IMG/VR virus record: IMGVR_UViG_3300022693_003285
Location: 1-26,167 of that record
Length of the DNA stretch: 26,167 bases
Strand: one strand, 5' to 3'
Source of the DNA: a virus
The notes beneath the pieces are model-generated. The model did no database searches and was not told where the DNA came from. It saw only the letters and a list, made by a program, of their open reading frames with translations. Position 1 is the first letter of the stretch; each line of letters opens with the position of its first letter. Shown piece after piece: positions 13,767 through 21,605 of the stretch. The position numbers and the translations under genes were made by a program.

Positions 13767-14393
13767 ATGCGCATTGAGGATATAGAACTGGAGCACATCA
13801 TAGAGTTTCGCGATCACGGCGATTTTAGCAAAGCGCCTGCAGAGATTGTGGAGTTTGTCTCGATGATGGAAAAAGTGCGTGGTATGCACGTGCGTTTTGA
13901 TCAGTACGGTTCTCGAGACGCGATTATAAAACACCTGACCAAATTTGACGGCCTCAGTCATTATATGGCTGCCAAATATCACGATTTGGCAATGGAATAC
14001 TTTCACGCAGACCGGCAGCTTTCAAAAGATGCCTGGCGCGGGATTGTAGCCGATGCGATGTACAAAAACATCAGCGTGATGCGCACGATGGCAGATAACG
14101 TTCAGGATCTGGAGCGCACTAACAAAAGTTTGCTTGCAATGGCCAAGGTGCTGCGACTGGATGAACCGGACCCGGAACCATTTCCTGATGAACTTCTAGC
14201 GAAACCATTTAAAATGTATTCTCTAAATATGGAGTTTCTTGGATTCCCTACCATTGACCGCTACGAGTTAGGAAGACAAATCGACGAGCTGCCCGGCTTA
14301 ACTGAAATGGAAAAGATGATGGCTAAGCGAGAGAGTTTGATTTTACCCCCAAAATTATTTTTAGATGCCGACGAAGACCCACGTTCCACTTAA
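13767..14393 (+). CDS. Hypothetical protein of the terminase operon (208 aa)
   Basis: ATG 13767; the 3' end overlaps the large terminase start by 29 nt. The product is mostly helical and acidic, with a region around residues 65-120 rich in Met and Ala helices (LSHYMAAKYHDLAMEYFHAD, then KDAWRGIVADAMYKNISVMR). It has no signal, membrane segment or recognised catalytic motif. Its position immediately before the large terminase and after a probable small terminase suggests a packaging accessory, or that this gene is itself the small subunit and the 100-residue gene a separate DNA-binding factor. Confidence 0.55.
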   Translation: MRIEDIELEHIIEFRDHGDFSKAPAEIVEFVSMMEKVRGMHVRFDQYGSRDAIIKHLTKFDGLSHYMAAKYHDLAMEYFHADRQLSKDAWRGIVADAMYKNISVMRTMADNVQDLERTNKSLLAMAKVLRLDEPDPEPFPDELLAKPFKMYSLNMEFLGFPTIDRYELGRQIDELPGLTEMEKMMAKRESLILPPKLFLDADEDPRST

Positions 14394-16071
14394 TGACAAT
14401 GTAGAAGGCCGCTATGCGAATTGGGTGAAGCAAACCATTGATTTGATTTCGCCTAAGAATCTCTTTTTAATTGCCGGGCGTGGTACCGCAAAATCTACAG
14501 ATATTCTTGCAGAGCGCACACAAGATATTGTCTACGATATGCCCAGGGCACAGCTTGCATTGGTGAGCGACACGTATTTCAATGCAATGGACAAGATCGC
14601 TCCGGGTATTATGGAGGGATGGCGTGAACGTAAGGGATGGATCGAGGGCGTACATTATGTTACCGATACGCGACCACCGGACAGCTTTAAGAGGCCTTAT
14701 AAGCCAGTAGTACAATACAAGCACACCATTAGCATATTCAACGGCTGTATATTTAAGATTGGTAGTTTAGACCGAATAGCAAACCTTGCAGGAGATTCAT
14801 TCCAGCACGTTTTTGGGGATGAAGTAAAATTTTTCAATCCTGATAAGCTTAAGAAACTGATGCCGGCACGACGTGGATTCCCTGAAGTGTCAGGATCTAT
14901 TTATTATAGAGGTCAGACGTTCACTACCGACATGCCTAATGTAATTGAAGGCGAATTTGATTGGATCCTAGAGCGTGCTAACTTGATGGATAAAGAGCAA
15001 ATTATTTTAGCCTTACGTGCCGGTTGTGTCGTTAATGAAATCCGTAAGGAGTTATACGAGGCCATCAACAAGAATCAACGAGATAAGGCGCGTAAAATAG
15101 TAAAGAACCTGGAGCGCTGGACTGAGCGTTGGACTCGAACGCGCAAAGATAGCAGCTTCTTTTATATGGTTTCTTCTTTTGCAAATGCTGATATACTGCA
15201 GGTGGGATACTTTAAAGACGTTCTCGAGTCTGACGGCATCGAAGCCTTTAAGAGTAGTATCATGACGCTGAAGCCTGACGTTAAGAAAGGCGAAAAGTTT
15301 TACGGAAACTTTGGAGAGCATCATATTTACGATGATGGGATCAATGCGAAGTATTATGATAAATTCAATCTTACCGACAAAATAAAAGACTCCAGCCAGG
15401 CACTGAAGTATGTAGATCATAAAGGCAAGCTCGAGGCGGGTTTGGACTTTGGAGATATGTGTAGCCTTGTGATTGGTCAGCCCCGCGGGAACTACTACTA
15501 CCTCTTAAAAAATATGTTTACCCTGGCTCCGGAAAGTAGTAAGGAGTTGGCAAAAAAGTTCATCGACTTTTTTGAGCATCATCAATACAAGGTTTTGGAC
15601 CTGTATTATGACCGCAGTGGGAACCAGTACCAAAAACAAGGACGCGATTGGGCCGGGGAGATCAAGGACCATATTGAAAAATATGAGGGCGTTTCTACCG
15701 GTTGGCGTGTAAATTTAATGTCGCGTAATCAAGCGAACATCACCCACGATATGGAATTCCGTTTTATGAAAGGTTTTATGGGCGAACACTGGACGCGTAT
15801 GCCGAAGCTCAAGATCGATAAGTTTCAATGTATGCAGCTCATCAGCAGCATACGCCTGGCGAAGATCAAAATGAAGCGCACGGCCACCGGTGCCAACATC
15901 CTGCAGAAAGATAAAACTTCAGAAAAGTTGCTGCTTTCAAAACTCCCGATGTACTCTACCAATATGAGCGATGCCTTTAAATACTTGATGTATCGCAAAA
16001 GCTATGTCAAGATCGCCAACAGGAGCTCGACGCAGACGTTTAATGATCCTGTGATCATAGGTGGGGAGTAG
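14365..16071 (+). CDS. terL: Terminase large subunit (packaging ATPase and nuclease)
   Basis: The 568-residue protein has the full set of large-terminase signatures. There is a Walker A loop AGRGTAKST (37-45, Lys43) and a Walker B with catalytic Glu in HVFGDEVKF (Asp152-Glu153). The C-terminal RNase H-like nuclease has candidate metal ligands Asp361 (AGLDFGDMCSL), Asp416 (LDLYYDRSGN) and Asp536 (TNMSDAFKY). It translocates DNA into the prohead with ATP and cuts the concatemer. The ATG at 14365 lies inside the end of the preceding gene, typical of translational coupling. In many phages the portal gene follows directly; here a small gene and a leftward cassette intervene before portal at 19188. 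Confidence 0.93.
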   Translation: MPTKTHVPLNDNVEGRYANWVKQTIDLISPKNLFLIAGRGTAKSTDILAERTQDIVYDMPRAQLALVSDTYFNAMDKIAPGIMEGWRERKGWIEGVHYVTDTRPPDSFKRPYKPVVQYKHTISIFNGCIFKIGSLDRIANLAGDSFQHVFGDEVKFFNPDKLKKLMPARRGFPEVSGSIYYRGQTFTTDMPNVIEGEFDWILERANLMDKEQIILALRAGCVVNEIRKELYEAINKNQRDKARKIVKNLERWTERWTRTRKDSSFFYMVSSFANADILQVGYFKDVLESDGIEAFKSSIMTLKPDVKKGEKFYGNFGEHHIYDDGINAKYYDKFNLTDKIKDSSQALKYVDHKGKLEAGLDFGDMCSLVIGQPRGNYYYLLKNMFTLAPESSKELAKKFIDFFEHHQYKVLDLYYDRSGNQYQKQGRDWAGEIKDHIEKYEGVSTGWRVNLMSRNQANITHDMEFRFMKGFMGEHWTRMPKLKIDKFQCMQLISSIRLAKIKMKRTATGANILQKDKTSEKLLLSKLPMYSTNMSDAFKYLMYRKSYVKIANRSSTQTFNDPVIIGGE

Positions 16072-16117
16072 TTAGAATTGCTTACTTTTAGGTAATTGTA
16101 ACGCTAGGCACTAGGAT

Positions 16118-16525
16118 ATGAGTAAAAAGCCAGAAATTAAAATTTATCCAGAATACAAGTTTGGAGTTAAATTTCCTGCTTGGACCGAGGAACCTATTAA
16201 TCTTCCTAGATATGATCAAAGTTCACAAAAAATTAAAGCTATAGCAGCAGCTATGAAAAAATGGTTAGAAACCAGTAATGGTTGGCCGCAAGCTACTCTG
16301 CAGAGTGAAAAAAAACGCACCATTCACAACGCTATAAAATCTATGTTAGGCCGAGAACCGGAAGCTCAAGATCTTGAGAAGGTTGAAGAGTTAGGCTATA
16401 ACGGTAATATTTCGATGATCTGTTACGAGGGGAAACCGATCGGTTTTTGCGAATGGTACATGGAGGGAACCAAAACTCCTTTTGTGTTTATCACACCTAC
16501 AAAATATTTTAAGGATGAATCGTAA
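16118..16525 (+). CDS. Hypothetical protein (135 aa)
   Basis: A 135-residue soluble protein starting at ATG 16118, 46 nt after the terminase stop. A TACTTTTA box at 16083-16090 (7/8 to TAnnTTTG) could be its own promoter. The sequence is strand-rich in the C-terminal half (NISMICYEGKPIGFCEWYME) with many Trp and Tyr residues. The N-terminal half includes a helix (SSQKIKAIAAAMKKWLE). It is more AT-rich than terL and ends right at a bidirectional terminator, so it may be an accessory gene rather than a packaging gene. Not recognised. Confidence 0.55.
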   Translation: MSKKPEIKIYPEYKFGVKFPAWTEEPINLPRYDQSSQKIKAIAAAMKKWLETSNGWPQATLQSEKKRTIHNAIKSMLGREPEAQDLEKVEELGYNGNISMICYEGKPIGFCEWYMEGTKTPFVFITPTKYFKDES

Positions 16526-16529
16526 AAAC

Positions 16530-16554
16530 AAAACCCGTCACTAAGACGGGTTTT
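16530..16554. terminator. Bidirectional terminator between converging transcription units
   Basis: AAAACCCGTC (16530-16539) pairs perfectly with GACGGGTTTT (16545-16554) around ACTAA. A and T runs on both sides allow function in either direction. It separates the rightward terminase unit from the leftward cassette and overlaps the stop codon and last codons of the leftward methylase gene. Confidence 0.85.
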
Positions 16555-17197
16555 CAATTTTGAGGATAAGCGGTGTTTTATGCTTGTGCCACTCGTAGTT
16601 TATAGATAGGCTAAACAAGGGTTTACTCATTGCAATAACATTCATACAATGCACTTCGCCGCGTATGTGATGAAAGCACATATTAATAGCAGTCATTTTT
16701 GCACACACAGGGTCAATGTCCTGGGCAATGTAATAATTTCCGGGAGCGACTTTGTTAGCTGCTAGAATAGCCCGGCCACTACCGCTACAAGGTTCGTTTA
16801 TTTCTTTGCCCCACTCGTTTTTTTCGAGTATGAATTGAGCCACCAGGTCACAGAGTGCCGGCGGTGTGAAAAACTGACCAAACCCGCTCTTTTTTGAGTT
16901 GCTCGCGAGCTCCTCGTAAAAAGTACCAAGCGGGTCGTACCAATCGCCGGTAAGGTGACAATTTTCATAAATAAGCATCAAGTGTCCTAGCATTTTGACA
17001 AAGTGGTCAAGTTCGTTGCGTTCGTACCTATTGATTACTTCAAAATACCATTCCTCTTGCGTTTCTCGAGCCATACAGCATACAATAATGCTCAAAAGGT
17101 CATCGAATACTCTGGAGGGTTCGTAACGCATTACAAGGCGTGAAAATTCGTTATTAAAACCACGCATTTGCGTGGGTAGGTGTCTATTTTTTATCAT
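16541..17197 (-). CDS. N-6 DNA methylase-like protein lacking the NPPF/Y motif
   Basis: The 218-residue protein has the front half of a type I (HsdM-like) adenine methylase. It has GQFFTPPALCDLVAQFI (107-123), SAM-binding motif I in NEPCSGSGRAILAA (134-147) and the acidic loop AQDIDPVCAKMTAINM (158-173). The catalytic NPP[FY] motif that should follow is absent; the chain ends with a short tail (SLSINYEWHKHKTP). Similar short methylase-like proteins occur on Bacteroidota conjugative elements, so this may be a natural SAM-binding branch rather than a truncation. The last residues are encoded inside the bidirectional terminator. It is the distal gene of a leftward cassette that includes an ArdC-like protein, which suggests a role against host restriction. 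Activity is doubtful without motif IV. Confidence 0.7.
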   Translation of the reverse strand: MIKNRHLPTQMRGFNNEFSRLVMRYEPSRVFDDLLSIIVCCMARETQEEWYFEVINRYERNELDHFVKMLGHLMLIYENCHLTGDWYDPLGTFYEELASNSKKSGFGQFFTPPALCDLVAQFILEKNEWGKEINEPCSGSGRAILAANKVAPGNYYIAQDIDPVCAKMTAINMCFHHIRGEVHCMNVIAMSKPLFSLSINYEWHKHKTPLILKIENPS

Positions 17198-17220
17198 TTG
17201 ATTTTATTGTTTTGGAAAGA

Positions 17221-17279
17221 AGTCACAAGCCTGTGACTCAGAGGGGAGACTGCACATCGCCCGAAGGGCGATTTTTTTT
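17221..17279. promoter_or_regulatory. Intergenic dyads: TGTGACT palindrome and rightward terminator-like hairpin
   Basis: AGTCACA (17221-17227) and TGTGACT (17232-17238) form a perfect 7-bp dyad around AGCC, a possible operator upstream of the methylase gene. ATCGCCC (17256-17262) pairs with GGGCGAT (17266-17272) around GAA and is followed by eight T on the + strand only, which makes it a terminator for rightward transcription inside a leftward cassette. The rest of the 238-nt gap (17198-17435) shows no gene. Confidence 0.6.
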
Positions 17280-17435
17280 CAAAATCGCTCCTATCGGCTA
17301 GGGATTTTAAGCGTTTAACGTGCGCTTGTCGCTCCTAAAGCACTATTTTACGGATTGCGTTTTCAGGTTTTTGTTAGAGGGGTAAGTCTCAAAAGCACTA
17401 CTAGCAAAATTCATCCCCTGCCTAGGCTCTTTTAA

Positions 17436-17852
17436 TTATGCGGTTTGCTTTTCTTCAATGTCTCGCACTTGGGCGTTAGAGAAAACGAAGCTAATTGGGT
17501 AAAACATGTTCCCTTCTTCATCTTCCATGATGGGTTGTACGGTTCCGTCTTCTTTTCGCTCGGTTGGTTTACCCCAGAGTAAAAAAGCGGTTTCACCTTT
17601 ACGAACTACTTTTCCCTCTTTAATCCAACCCTTAAAGCTTTTAAACTCGGTATGTATGCCGTTTTTGTAGAACTGCTCTAAAAGGATTTGATTGATTTTT
17701 AAATCGTTCAAGGCTTGGCACTGTTGGTCATTCTCGGCTTGGTGTAGGGCTTGCTCCCTCCATTCTGCAGCTAAGGCGCTTAATTCTCGTAAATAGGTGC
17801 GCTTTTCTTGAATGTTCATTTTTTTTGTGGCGTTGTAAACTTTAGTTGTCAT
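17436..17852 (-). CDS. ArdC-like anti-restriction / ssDNA-binding domain protein
   Basis: I start at the ATG read from 17852 (MTTKVYNATKKMNIQEKRTY), giving 138 residues. The longer in-frame extension to 17927 would overlap the next cassette gene. The core matches the N-terminal ssDNA-binding domain of ArdC-type anti-restriction proteins: FKSFKGWIKEGKVVRKGETA, a hydrophobic LLWGKP strand, then YPISFVFSNAQV. Compared with full ArdC it lacks the C-terminal metalloprotease-like domain, so it is a stand-alone binding domain. ArdC proteins protect incoming conjugative DNA. Linkage to a methylase-like gene and to small plasmid-type proteins supports a defence-evasion cassette. Function in a phage context is inferred. 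Confidence 0.65.
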   Translation of the reverse strand: MTTKVYNATKKMNIQEKRTYLRELSALAAEWREQALHQAENDQQCQALNDLKINQILLEQFYKNGIHTEFKSFKGWIKEGKVVRKGETAFLLWGKPTERKEDGTVQPIMEDEEGNMFYPISFVFSNAQVRDIEEKQTA

Positions 17853-17865
17853 GGCGTTGTGTTTT

Positions 17866-18093
17866 TTAAAATGGGTATTGGTTAAAATCGCTGTCCTGTT
17901 CTGCTTGCTCCAAAAACTTTTCTGCAATGCTGTATGCCTTGTTAAATGCTCCTTTGCATTGGTCTTTGTAGAATTTGTAATCTGCCCAGTTGAAGAGGAA
18001 AGAAAATCCTTTTTCGTGAAGTATATTTTTAACTTGGGTAGATGTGTAAAAGGCTGTATTTTGCCCTTGTAAATGTTGTGATGTAGTACTCAT
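17866..18093 (-). CDS. Hypothetical protein of the leftward cassette (75 aa)
   Basis: A 75-residue protein starting MSTTSQHLQGQN, 13 nt upstream of the ArdC-like start. It is aromatic-rich (FSFLFNWADYKFYKDQCKGAF) and ends in an acidic helix (AEKFLEQAEQDSDF). There is no signal or membrane segment. It shares the MSTT start and the surrounding GTAGTACTCAT bases with the 132-residue gene upstream, so the two start regions may be duplicated. Short proteins like this are common in conjugative-element gene clusters of Bacteroidota; the function is not known. Confidence 0.5.
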   Translation of the reverse strand: MSTTSQHLQGQNTAFYTSTQVKNILHEKGFSFLFNWADYKFYKDQCKGAFNKAYSIAEKFLEQAEQDSDFNQYPF

Positions 18094-18107
18094 GATTTTT
18101 ACTTTTT

Positions 18108-18145
18108 AAACCCTTGCACCCGTCCAAAGCTGCAAGGGTTTTGTT
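18108..18145 (+). terminator. Intercistronic hairpin in the leftward cassette, terminator-like in the + direction
   Basis: AAACCCTTGCA (18108-18118) pairs with TGCAAGGGTTT (18131-18141) around a 12-nt loop. On the + strand the stem is followed by TTTGTTTT, on the - strand only by GTTT then A residues, so it terminates rightward transcription best. In the leftward sense it could act as an mRNA stabiliser or attenuator between two genes. Confidence 0.6.
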
Positions 18146-18158
18146 TTACTCTCATTTT

Positions 18159-18557
18159 TTAGATGCTATACGCTAGTATTTCTTTTTCGCTCTTCTCTAA
18201 AAAGGTGGTTAACTCGGCATCAAGTAACTCGACCACTTTTTCAAGTACCTGCGAGTTTGATACCTCGAACTTGTAGCCGTTCACATTTGAAAGGGTTAAT
18301 TTTTCTTTTGTTCCGTCATTGCTAATAATGAACTGCTCTAACTCCTGCTTTTTGTTTTCCAAAAAATTGAACTTGTTTGCGAGAATTTCAAAATTTTTAA
18401 TCTTCTGAATCCTGCTTTGTGCGGTCGGGTTTACGATGTCTTTAATCGTTGTGTTGCTTTTGGCTTCCTGCGGTTTTACATCCTCCGCTTTTTTAAGGTT
18501 GGTTTTGTTGTTAGCCTTTGCCGTTTGTGCCTTTTCGGCTGTTTTTGTAGTACTCAT
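18159..18557 (-). CDS. Hypothetical first gene of the leftward cassette (132 aa)
   Basis: The 132-residue protein has a disordered, Lys/Ala/Thr-rich N-terminus (MSTTKTAEKAQTAKANNKTN). A helical middle follows (NFEILANKFNFLENKKQELEQF), then a small mixed domain (LTLSNVNGYKFEVSNSQ) and a final helix (EKVVELLDAELTTFLEK). A basic disordered tail on a small helical domain suggests nucleic-acid contact, but no known fold can be named. It is first in the leftward operon; a candidate promoter lies just upstream. Proteins of this look accompany ArdC-like and methylase-like genes on conjugative elements. Confidence 0.5.
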   Translation of the reverse strand: MSTTKTAEKAQTAKANNKTNLKKAEDVKPQEAKSNTTIKDIVNPTAQSRIQKIKNFEILANKFNFLENKKQELEQFIISNDGTKEKLTLSNVNGYKFEVSNSQVLEKVVELLDAELTTFLEKSEKEILAYSI

Positions 18558-18586
18558 AATGTGTAATATTTGTTATTATTTATACA

Positions 18587-18623
18587 TAAATATACAATAA
18601 AAACGTGAGAAAAACACACGTTT
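18587..18623 (-). promoter_or_regulatory. Candidate promoter and operator of the leftward cassette
   Basis: On the - strand TATATTTA (18594 down to 18587) matches TAnnTTTG at 7 of 8 positions, with a predicted start about 25 nt before the ATG at 18557. Upstream lies a dyad, AAACGTG (18601-18607) and CACGTTT (18617-18623), over the -33 area, which could be an operator. Part of it, CGTGTGTTTTTCTCAC on the - strand, also occurs at 23251 on the + strand. Confidence 0.45.
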
Positions 18624-18867
18624 ATAGCTGTAATTCAGGTATTTAGGTGATTTTTCAATGTTTGCTGAAATTTTGATCGTGTTCTATTCGCATTTTAAAA
18701 AGCTTTAAGGCTAGAAGCCTCATTTTGAACGTTTAAACCCTAAAATTTTTTTTCTAAAAAATTTGATACTCGATAGAGCACGTCCCGCTAGTTTCCTGTA
18801 TTGCACGTGCAGACCTGCACAGGGATAGAAATATGATTTTCCATACGTTTGGCGCGCCCCAACCAAT
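18624..18867. other. Non-coding stretch between divergent units
   Basis: No supportable gene was found between the leftward cassette and the portal unit. The left half is AT-rich. The right half contains a TGCACGTGCA palindrome (18802-18811) overlapping an inverted repeat GTGCAG-AC-CTGCAC (18807-18820), inside a CCTGT/ACAGG pair (18795-18799 / 18819-18823). A compositional change near 18780, from AT-rich to mixed, may mark the cassette's boundary with phage sequence. Confidence 0.5.
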
Positions 18868-18903
18868 TGTCACAGCCGCAGGCGTTCCAAATAAGTAGTA
18901 TTG
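18868..18903 (+). promoter_or_regulatory. Predicted late promoter 4 (TGTCACA-N21-TAGTATTG)
   Basis: TGTCACA at 18868-18874 and TAGTATTG at 18896-18903 stand exactly 28 nt apart start to start. The -7 box matches TAnnTTTG at 7 of 8 positions. The predicted transcript would begin near 18908, about 11 nt before ATG 18919. It restarts rightward late transcription after the leftward cassette. Confidence 0.65.
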
Positions 18904-18918
18904 TATCAAAGCTTAAGA

Positions 18919-19203
18919 ATGTCATTAGTAAAAGCATACAAGGCACTGGAGCGGATGCGAGAGGCAACCACATCAAATGTTCCTTTTTCCTTTGAATACA
19001 TCTCGTGCAACGAGACCAACGCAACCAGTGAAGGACTGAAGCGTGTCGAACGTGCAGTCCTTCGAACGGGTTACAGCAGATCTAAAGGCATCAAGAGTCA
19101 ATCTCTTGTTGCCTTTACCAATCTAGACACAGGCAAGCCGGGATTCTTCTACATCCCATTATTAATGAAATATAAAGGAATGCTACTATGCGAGAATCAA
19201 TAG
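18919..19203 (+). CDS. Hypothetical protein preceding portal (94 aa)
   Basis: ATG 18919 is chosen over the in-frame TTG 18901, which lies inside the predicted -7 box. The 94-residue protein starts MSLVKAYKALERMREATT and is basic. It contains a central KRVERAVLRTGYSRSKG segment and a C-terminal strand with Phe and Tyr (GFFYIPLLMKYKG). It overlaps the portal start by 16 nt, indicating translational coupling. No family recognised; a small head or connector accessory is the contextual guess. Confidence 0.55.
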   Translation: MSLVKAYKALERMREATTSNVPFSFEYISCNETNATSEGLKRVERAVLRTGYSRSKGIKSQSLVAFTNLDTGKPGFFYIPLLMKYKGMLLCENQ

Positions 19204-20570
19204 AGTTCCACCAACGCAATGCGATCGTATGCGCAGACGATGTACACTTCACCTTTGAGGTGACAGACAATCCACGTCAGTTTGATGAGCAACGGGAGCG
19301 CAAGAATGACTTAGATTGGGCTCAGTCTGTTAATCACATTGGAGATTGGAACATCCATCCTTACGGTAATAACAACGATCTACCAAGTGTAATACAAAAG
19401 GCTGTCTATGAGAATAACGCTGCGCCTGGATTACTTGCTAAGAAAACGCAATTAGATTGGGGGCGTGGTCCTATGCTCTATACAGAGGAGATAGAGGACA
19501 ATGCACCGGTAAAGAAGTGGCTATTTGATAAGGATGTGCAAGCGTGGCTGGATGATTGGGATTACAAGGATTACCTGCTTCGCAACCTTACTGATTTCAA
19601 TCATATAGAAGGCAGCTTCACCAAATATAAGCTTGCACGTGGAGCACGCGTTGGTCGTAAGTTCATTGCAGAGCTAGAACATTTGATGCCTCACGAGTGT
19701 CGTACAGCTTCAGCGCAGTCTAGTATAGTAAAGCACAGACCAAAGCCTACACATGCAGTAGTTACGGACTTTGGCCTTAATAGCATCAGTGCTCTGGATT
19801 ACGAGGTTTACCCCTTATTCAATTTCAAAAATCCTTTTGCAGCCAAGACTTCAATCTTCTATTCGAGTCTGTATACCTTTTGCTCAGAATATTACGCCAT
19901 ACCAAAATTATACGGTTCTCTAGAGTGGTTAAGAAGGTCCACAGCCATTCCGCTCATACTGAAAGCGCTTAGTAAAAACAGTATGAACATCAAGTATCAT
20001 ATTCAATCGCCTGCAGAGTATTGGGATCGCAAACGTGAAATACTCGAGCGCAAGTGTCAACAGGAAGGCAAGACTTATAAAGAATCAATGTTGGAGGACT
20101 ACAAGCGCGATTTCCTGCGACGCATTTCGAAGACATTGGCCAGTGATGAAAACACCGGTAAGTTCTTCCACACAGAGAAAGTATTGAATGCTGAAGGCAC
20201 TTCTTTGATTGAGCAGGGTTGGGAGATCAATGTACTTGATCAAAAAGTTAAAGACTTCATCAACGCTCAACTGGGTATTAGTAAGCACGCCAATTATGCG
20301 CTTTCTGCAAATATCTCTATTCACAGCGCCCTGGCAAACGTAAGTGAAGCAGGGAAGAGCGACAGCGGTTCTGAGCAGCTGTACGCATTGCAGAATTATC
20401 TCCTTACGGGTGTCGATATTCCGGAGATGGTGGTAATGAAACCTATCAACTACGCGCTGCGCGCCAATTTCCCAAACAAAGGCTTGAAAATGGGCTTCTA
20501 TCACGAAGCCGGCAAACGAGAAGAAGATAAGACGCCTAACGATCGGCATAAAAATCTAGCTGCAAAATGA
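19188..20570 (+). CDS. Portal protein
   Basis: The 460-residue protein has features I associate with Bacteroidota phage portals. There is an early HPYGNNNDLPSVI segment (about 57-69), then the GLLAKKTQLDWGRGP region. A middle part follows with IPKLYGSLEWLRRSTAIPL, and a helical stem-like section (about 280-370) with charged residues (ERKCQQEGKTYKESMLEDYK). Near the C-terminus is SDSGSEQLYALQNYLLTG. Portals form the dodecameric DNA gateway that docks the terminase. It follows late promoter 4 and precedes connector-type genes, as expected, although the terminase is 3 kb away because of the leftward cassette. The next gene overlaps by 4 nt (ATGA). Confidence 0.75.
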   Translation: MRESIEFHQRNAIVCADDVHFTFEVTDNPRQFDEQRERKNDLDWAQSVNHIGDWNIHPYGNNNDLPSVIQKAVYENNAAPGLLAKKTQLDWGRGPMLYTEEIEDNAPVKKWLFDKDVQAWLDDWDYKDYLLRNLTDFNHIEGSFTKYKLARGARVGRKFIAELEHLMPHECRTASAQSSIVKHRPKPTHAVVTDFGLNSISALDYEVYPLFNFKNPFAAKTSIFYSSLYTFCSEYYAIPKLYGSLEWLRRSTAIPLILKALSKNSMNIKYHIQSPAEYWDRKREILERKCQQEGKTYKESMLEDYKRDFLRRISKTLASDENTGKFFHTEKVLNAEGTSLIEQGWEINVLDQKVKDFINAQLGISKHANYALSANISIHSALANVSEAGKSDSGSEQLYALQNYLLTGVDIPEMVVMKPINYALRANFPNKGLKMGFYHEAGKREEDKTPNDRHKNLAAK

Positions 20571-21595
20571 TACTATTATTCAAAGAGGAGACCTTTTCAG
20601 AAGAATTCCGTGAGCTTTTAGGCTTTGTGGATGCCGATATTAATTTCAAAAGCGTAAAGTCAGATCTTACCAGTGCTACGCGTGAAATCATCAAATTAGT
20701 TGGACAAAAAACTTATGATCGTTTTGTAACGCTTTTTAATAAAGAGAATAGAACAGCTGATGAAGAGGAGCAGCTGCATTTAATGCGTTACCCGATCGCG
20801 ATGAATACCTATCGTTTGGTTGCACCTTCAAAGGATCTTCAGCATACCAATCAGGGTAGAATGATGCGCACCGATGATCATCAGGCGAGACCTTTTCAAT
20901 GGATGATTGACGCTAACAATGCGGCTAACGAACGCAAGTATTACCGTGCTGTTGATGAATTACTCGAGTATTTATTTGAGGATTCCGCATTTAGGCAGAC
21001 CGTTGAGTATAAGGAGGTGAAAAAATACTTTGTGAGTACGACTTCAGATTTTGAAGAGTATTTCTCGATTCACTCTAGATTAATACTTGTGAAGTTAGGT
21101 CCCGGATTTCGACAAGCACAAAGGAAACATCTTAAACCGGTCTTAGGTGTTGAGCTTTACAATGAGATAGAAAAGGCGCATTTAGAAGGTCCTGCAGCAG
21201 GAGAAGAGCTTCCGGTTCTTTTGCCAATGTCATTTGGTGAAACTCCTACCAGTGAGCAAAAGAAGATCTACTTCCAAATCTATGATTTGGTTAAGGAATT
21301 CTGCGTGTATTGGTCGCTACATTGGGCGATGCCTAGGTTATCGGTAAATCTATTGCCCGAAGGAATACTGCAGCGTTACACCAGTGAGCGCGAAACTACG
21401 CAAGCTTCAAAGGTTCCTGAAGGTCTGCAGGCGCAGCACGCAAGTACCCTGTTTAAAAAGGATGCTATGACCGCCCTTTCAGAAATAGAAACTTTGGTCA
21501 CAGCGCTCTATCCACCGGTGGTAGATCCTCATCAGGAGGAAGAAGATGACGGCTTCCGACTTTTCAATGACGACGACAATTTTGTATCAACATAA
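20567..21595 (+). CDS. DUF6712-like head-tail connector candidate (342 aa)
   Basis: The 342-residue protein starts in the portal stop (ATGA). Its organisation, LVGQKTYDRFVTLFN (about 44-58) followed by a long helical middle and a second, similar-looking half (KLGPGFRQAQRKHLKPVLGVELYNEI), suggests an internal duplication. It resembles what I remember as the DUF6712 family, found beside portals in Bacteroidota phages, but I cannot verify this without a profile search. The C-terminus is strongly acidic (HQEEEDDGFRLFNDDDNF). The role is inferred to be head completion or adaptor ring. Confidence 0.5.
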   Translation: MILLFKEETFSEEFRELLGFVDADINFKSVKSDLTSATREIIKLVGQKTYDRFVTLFNKENRTADEEEQLHLMRYPIAMNTYRLVAPSKDLQHTNQGRMMRTDDHQARPFQWMIDANNAANERKYYRAVDELLEYLFEDSAFRQTVEYKEVKKYFVSTTSDFEEYFSIHSRLILVKLGPGFRQAQRKHLKPVLGVELYNEIEKAHLEGPAAGEELPVLLPMSFGETPTSEQKKIYFQIYDLVKEFCVYWSLHWAMPRLSVNLLPEGILQRYTSERETTQASKVPEGLQAQHASTLFKKDAMTALSEIETLVTALYPPVVDPHQEEEDDGFRLFNDDDNFVST

Positions 21596-21605
21596 CTAAA
21601 CCAAC

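Noticed and set aside
18788-19024. Leftward 78-codon open frame across the promoter region
   Set aside because: It is a shadow that overlaps predicted late promoter 4 and the start of the 94-aa gene, with Cys/Trp-rich atypical composition.
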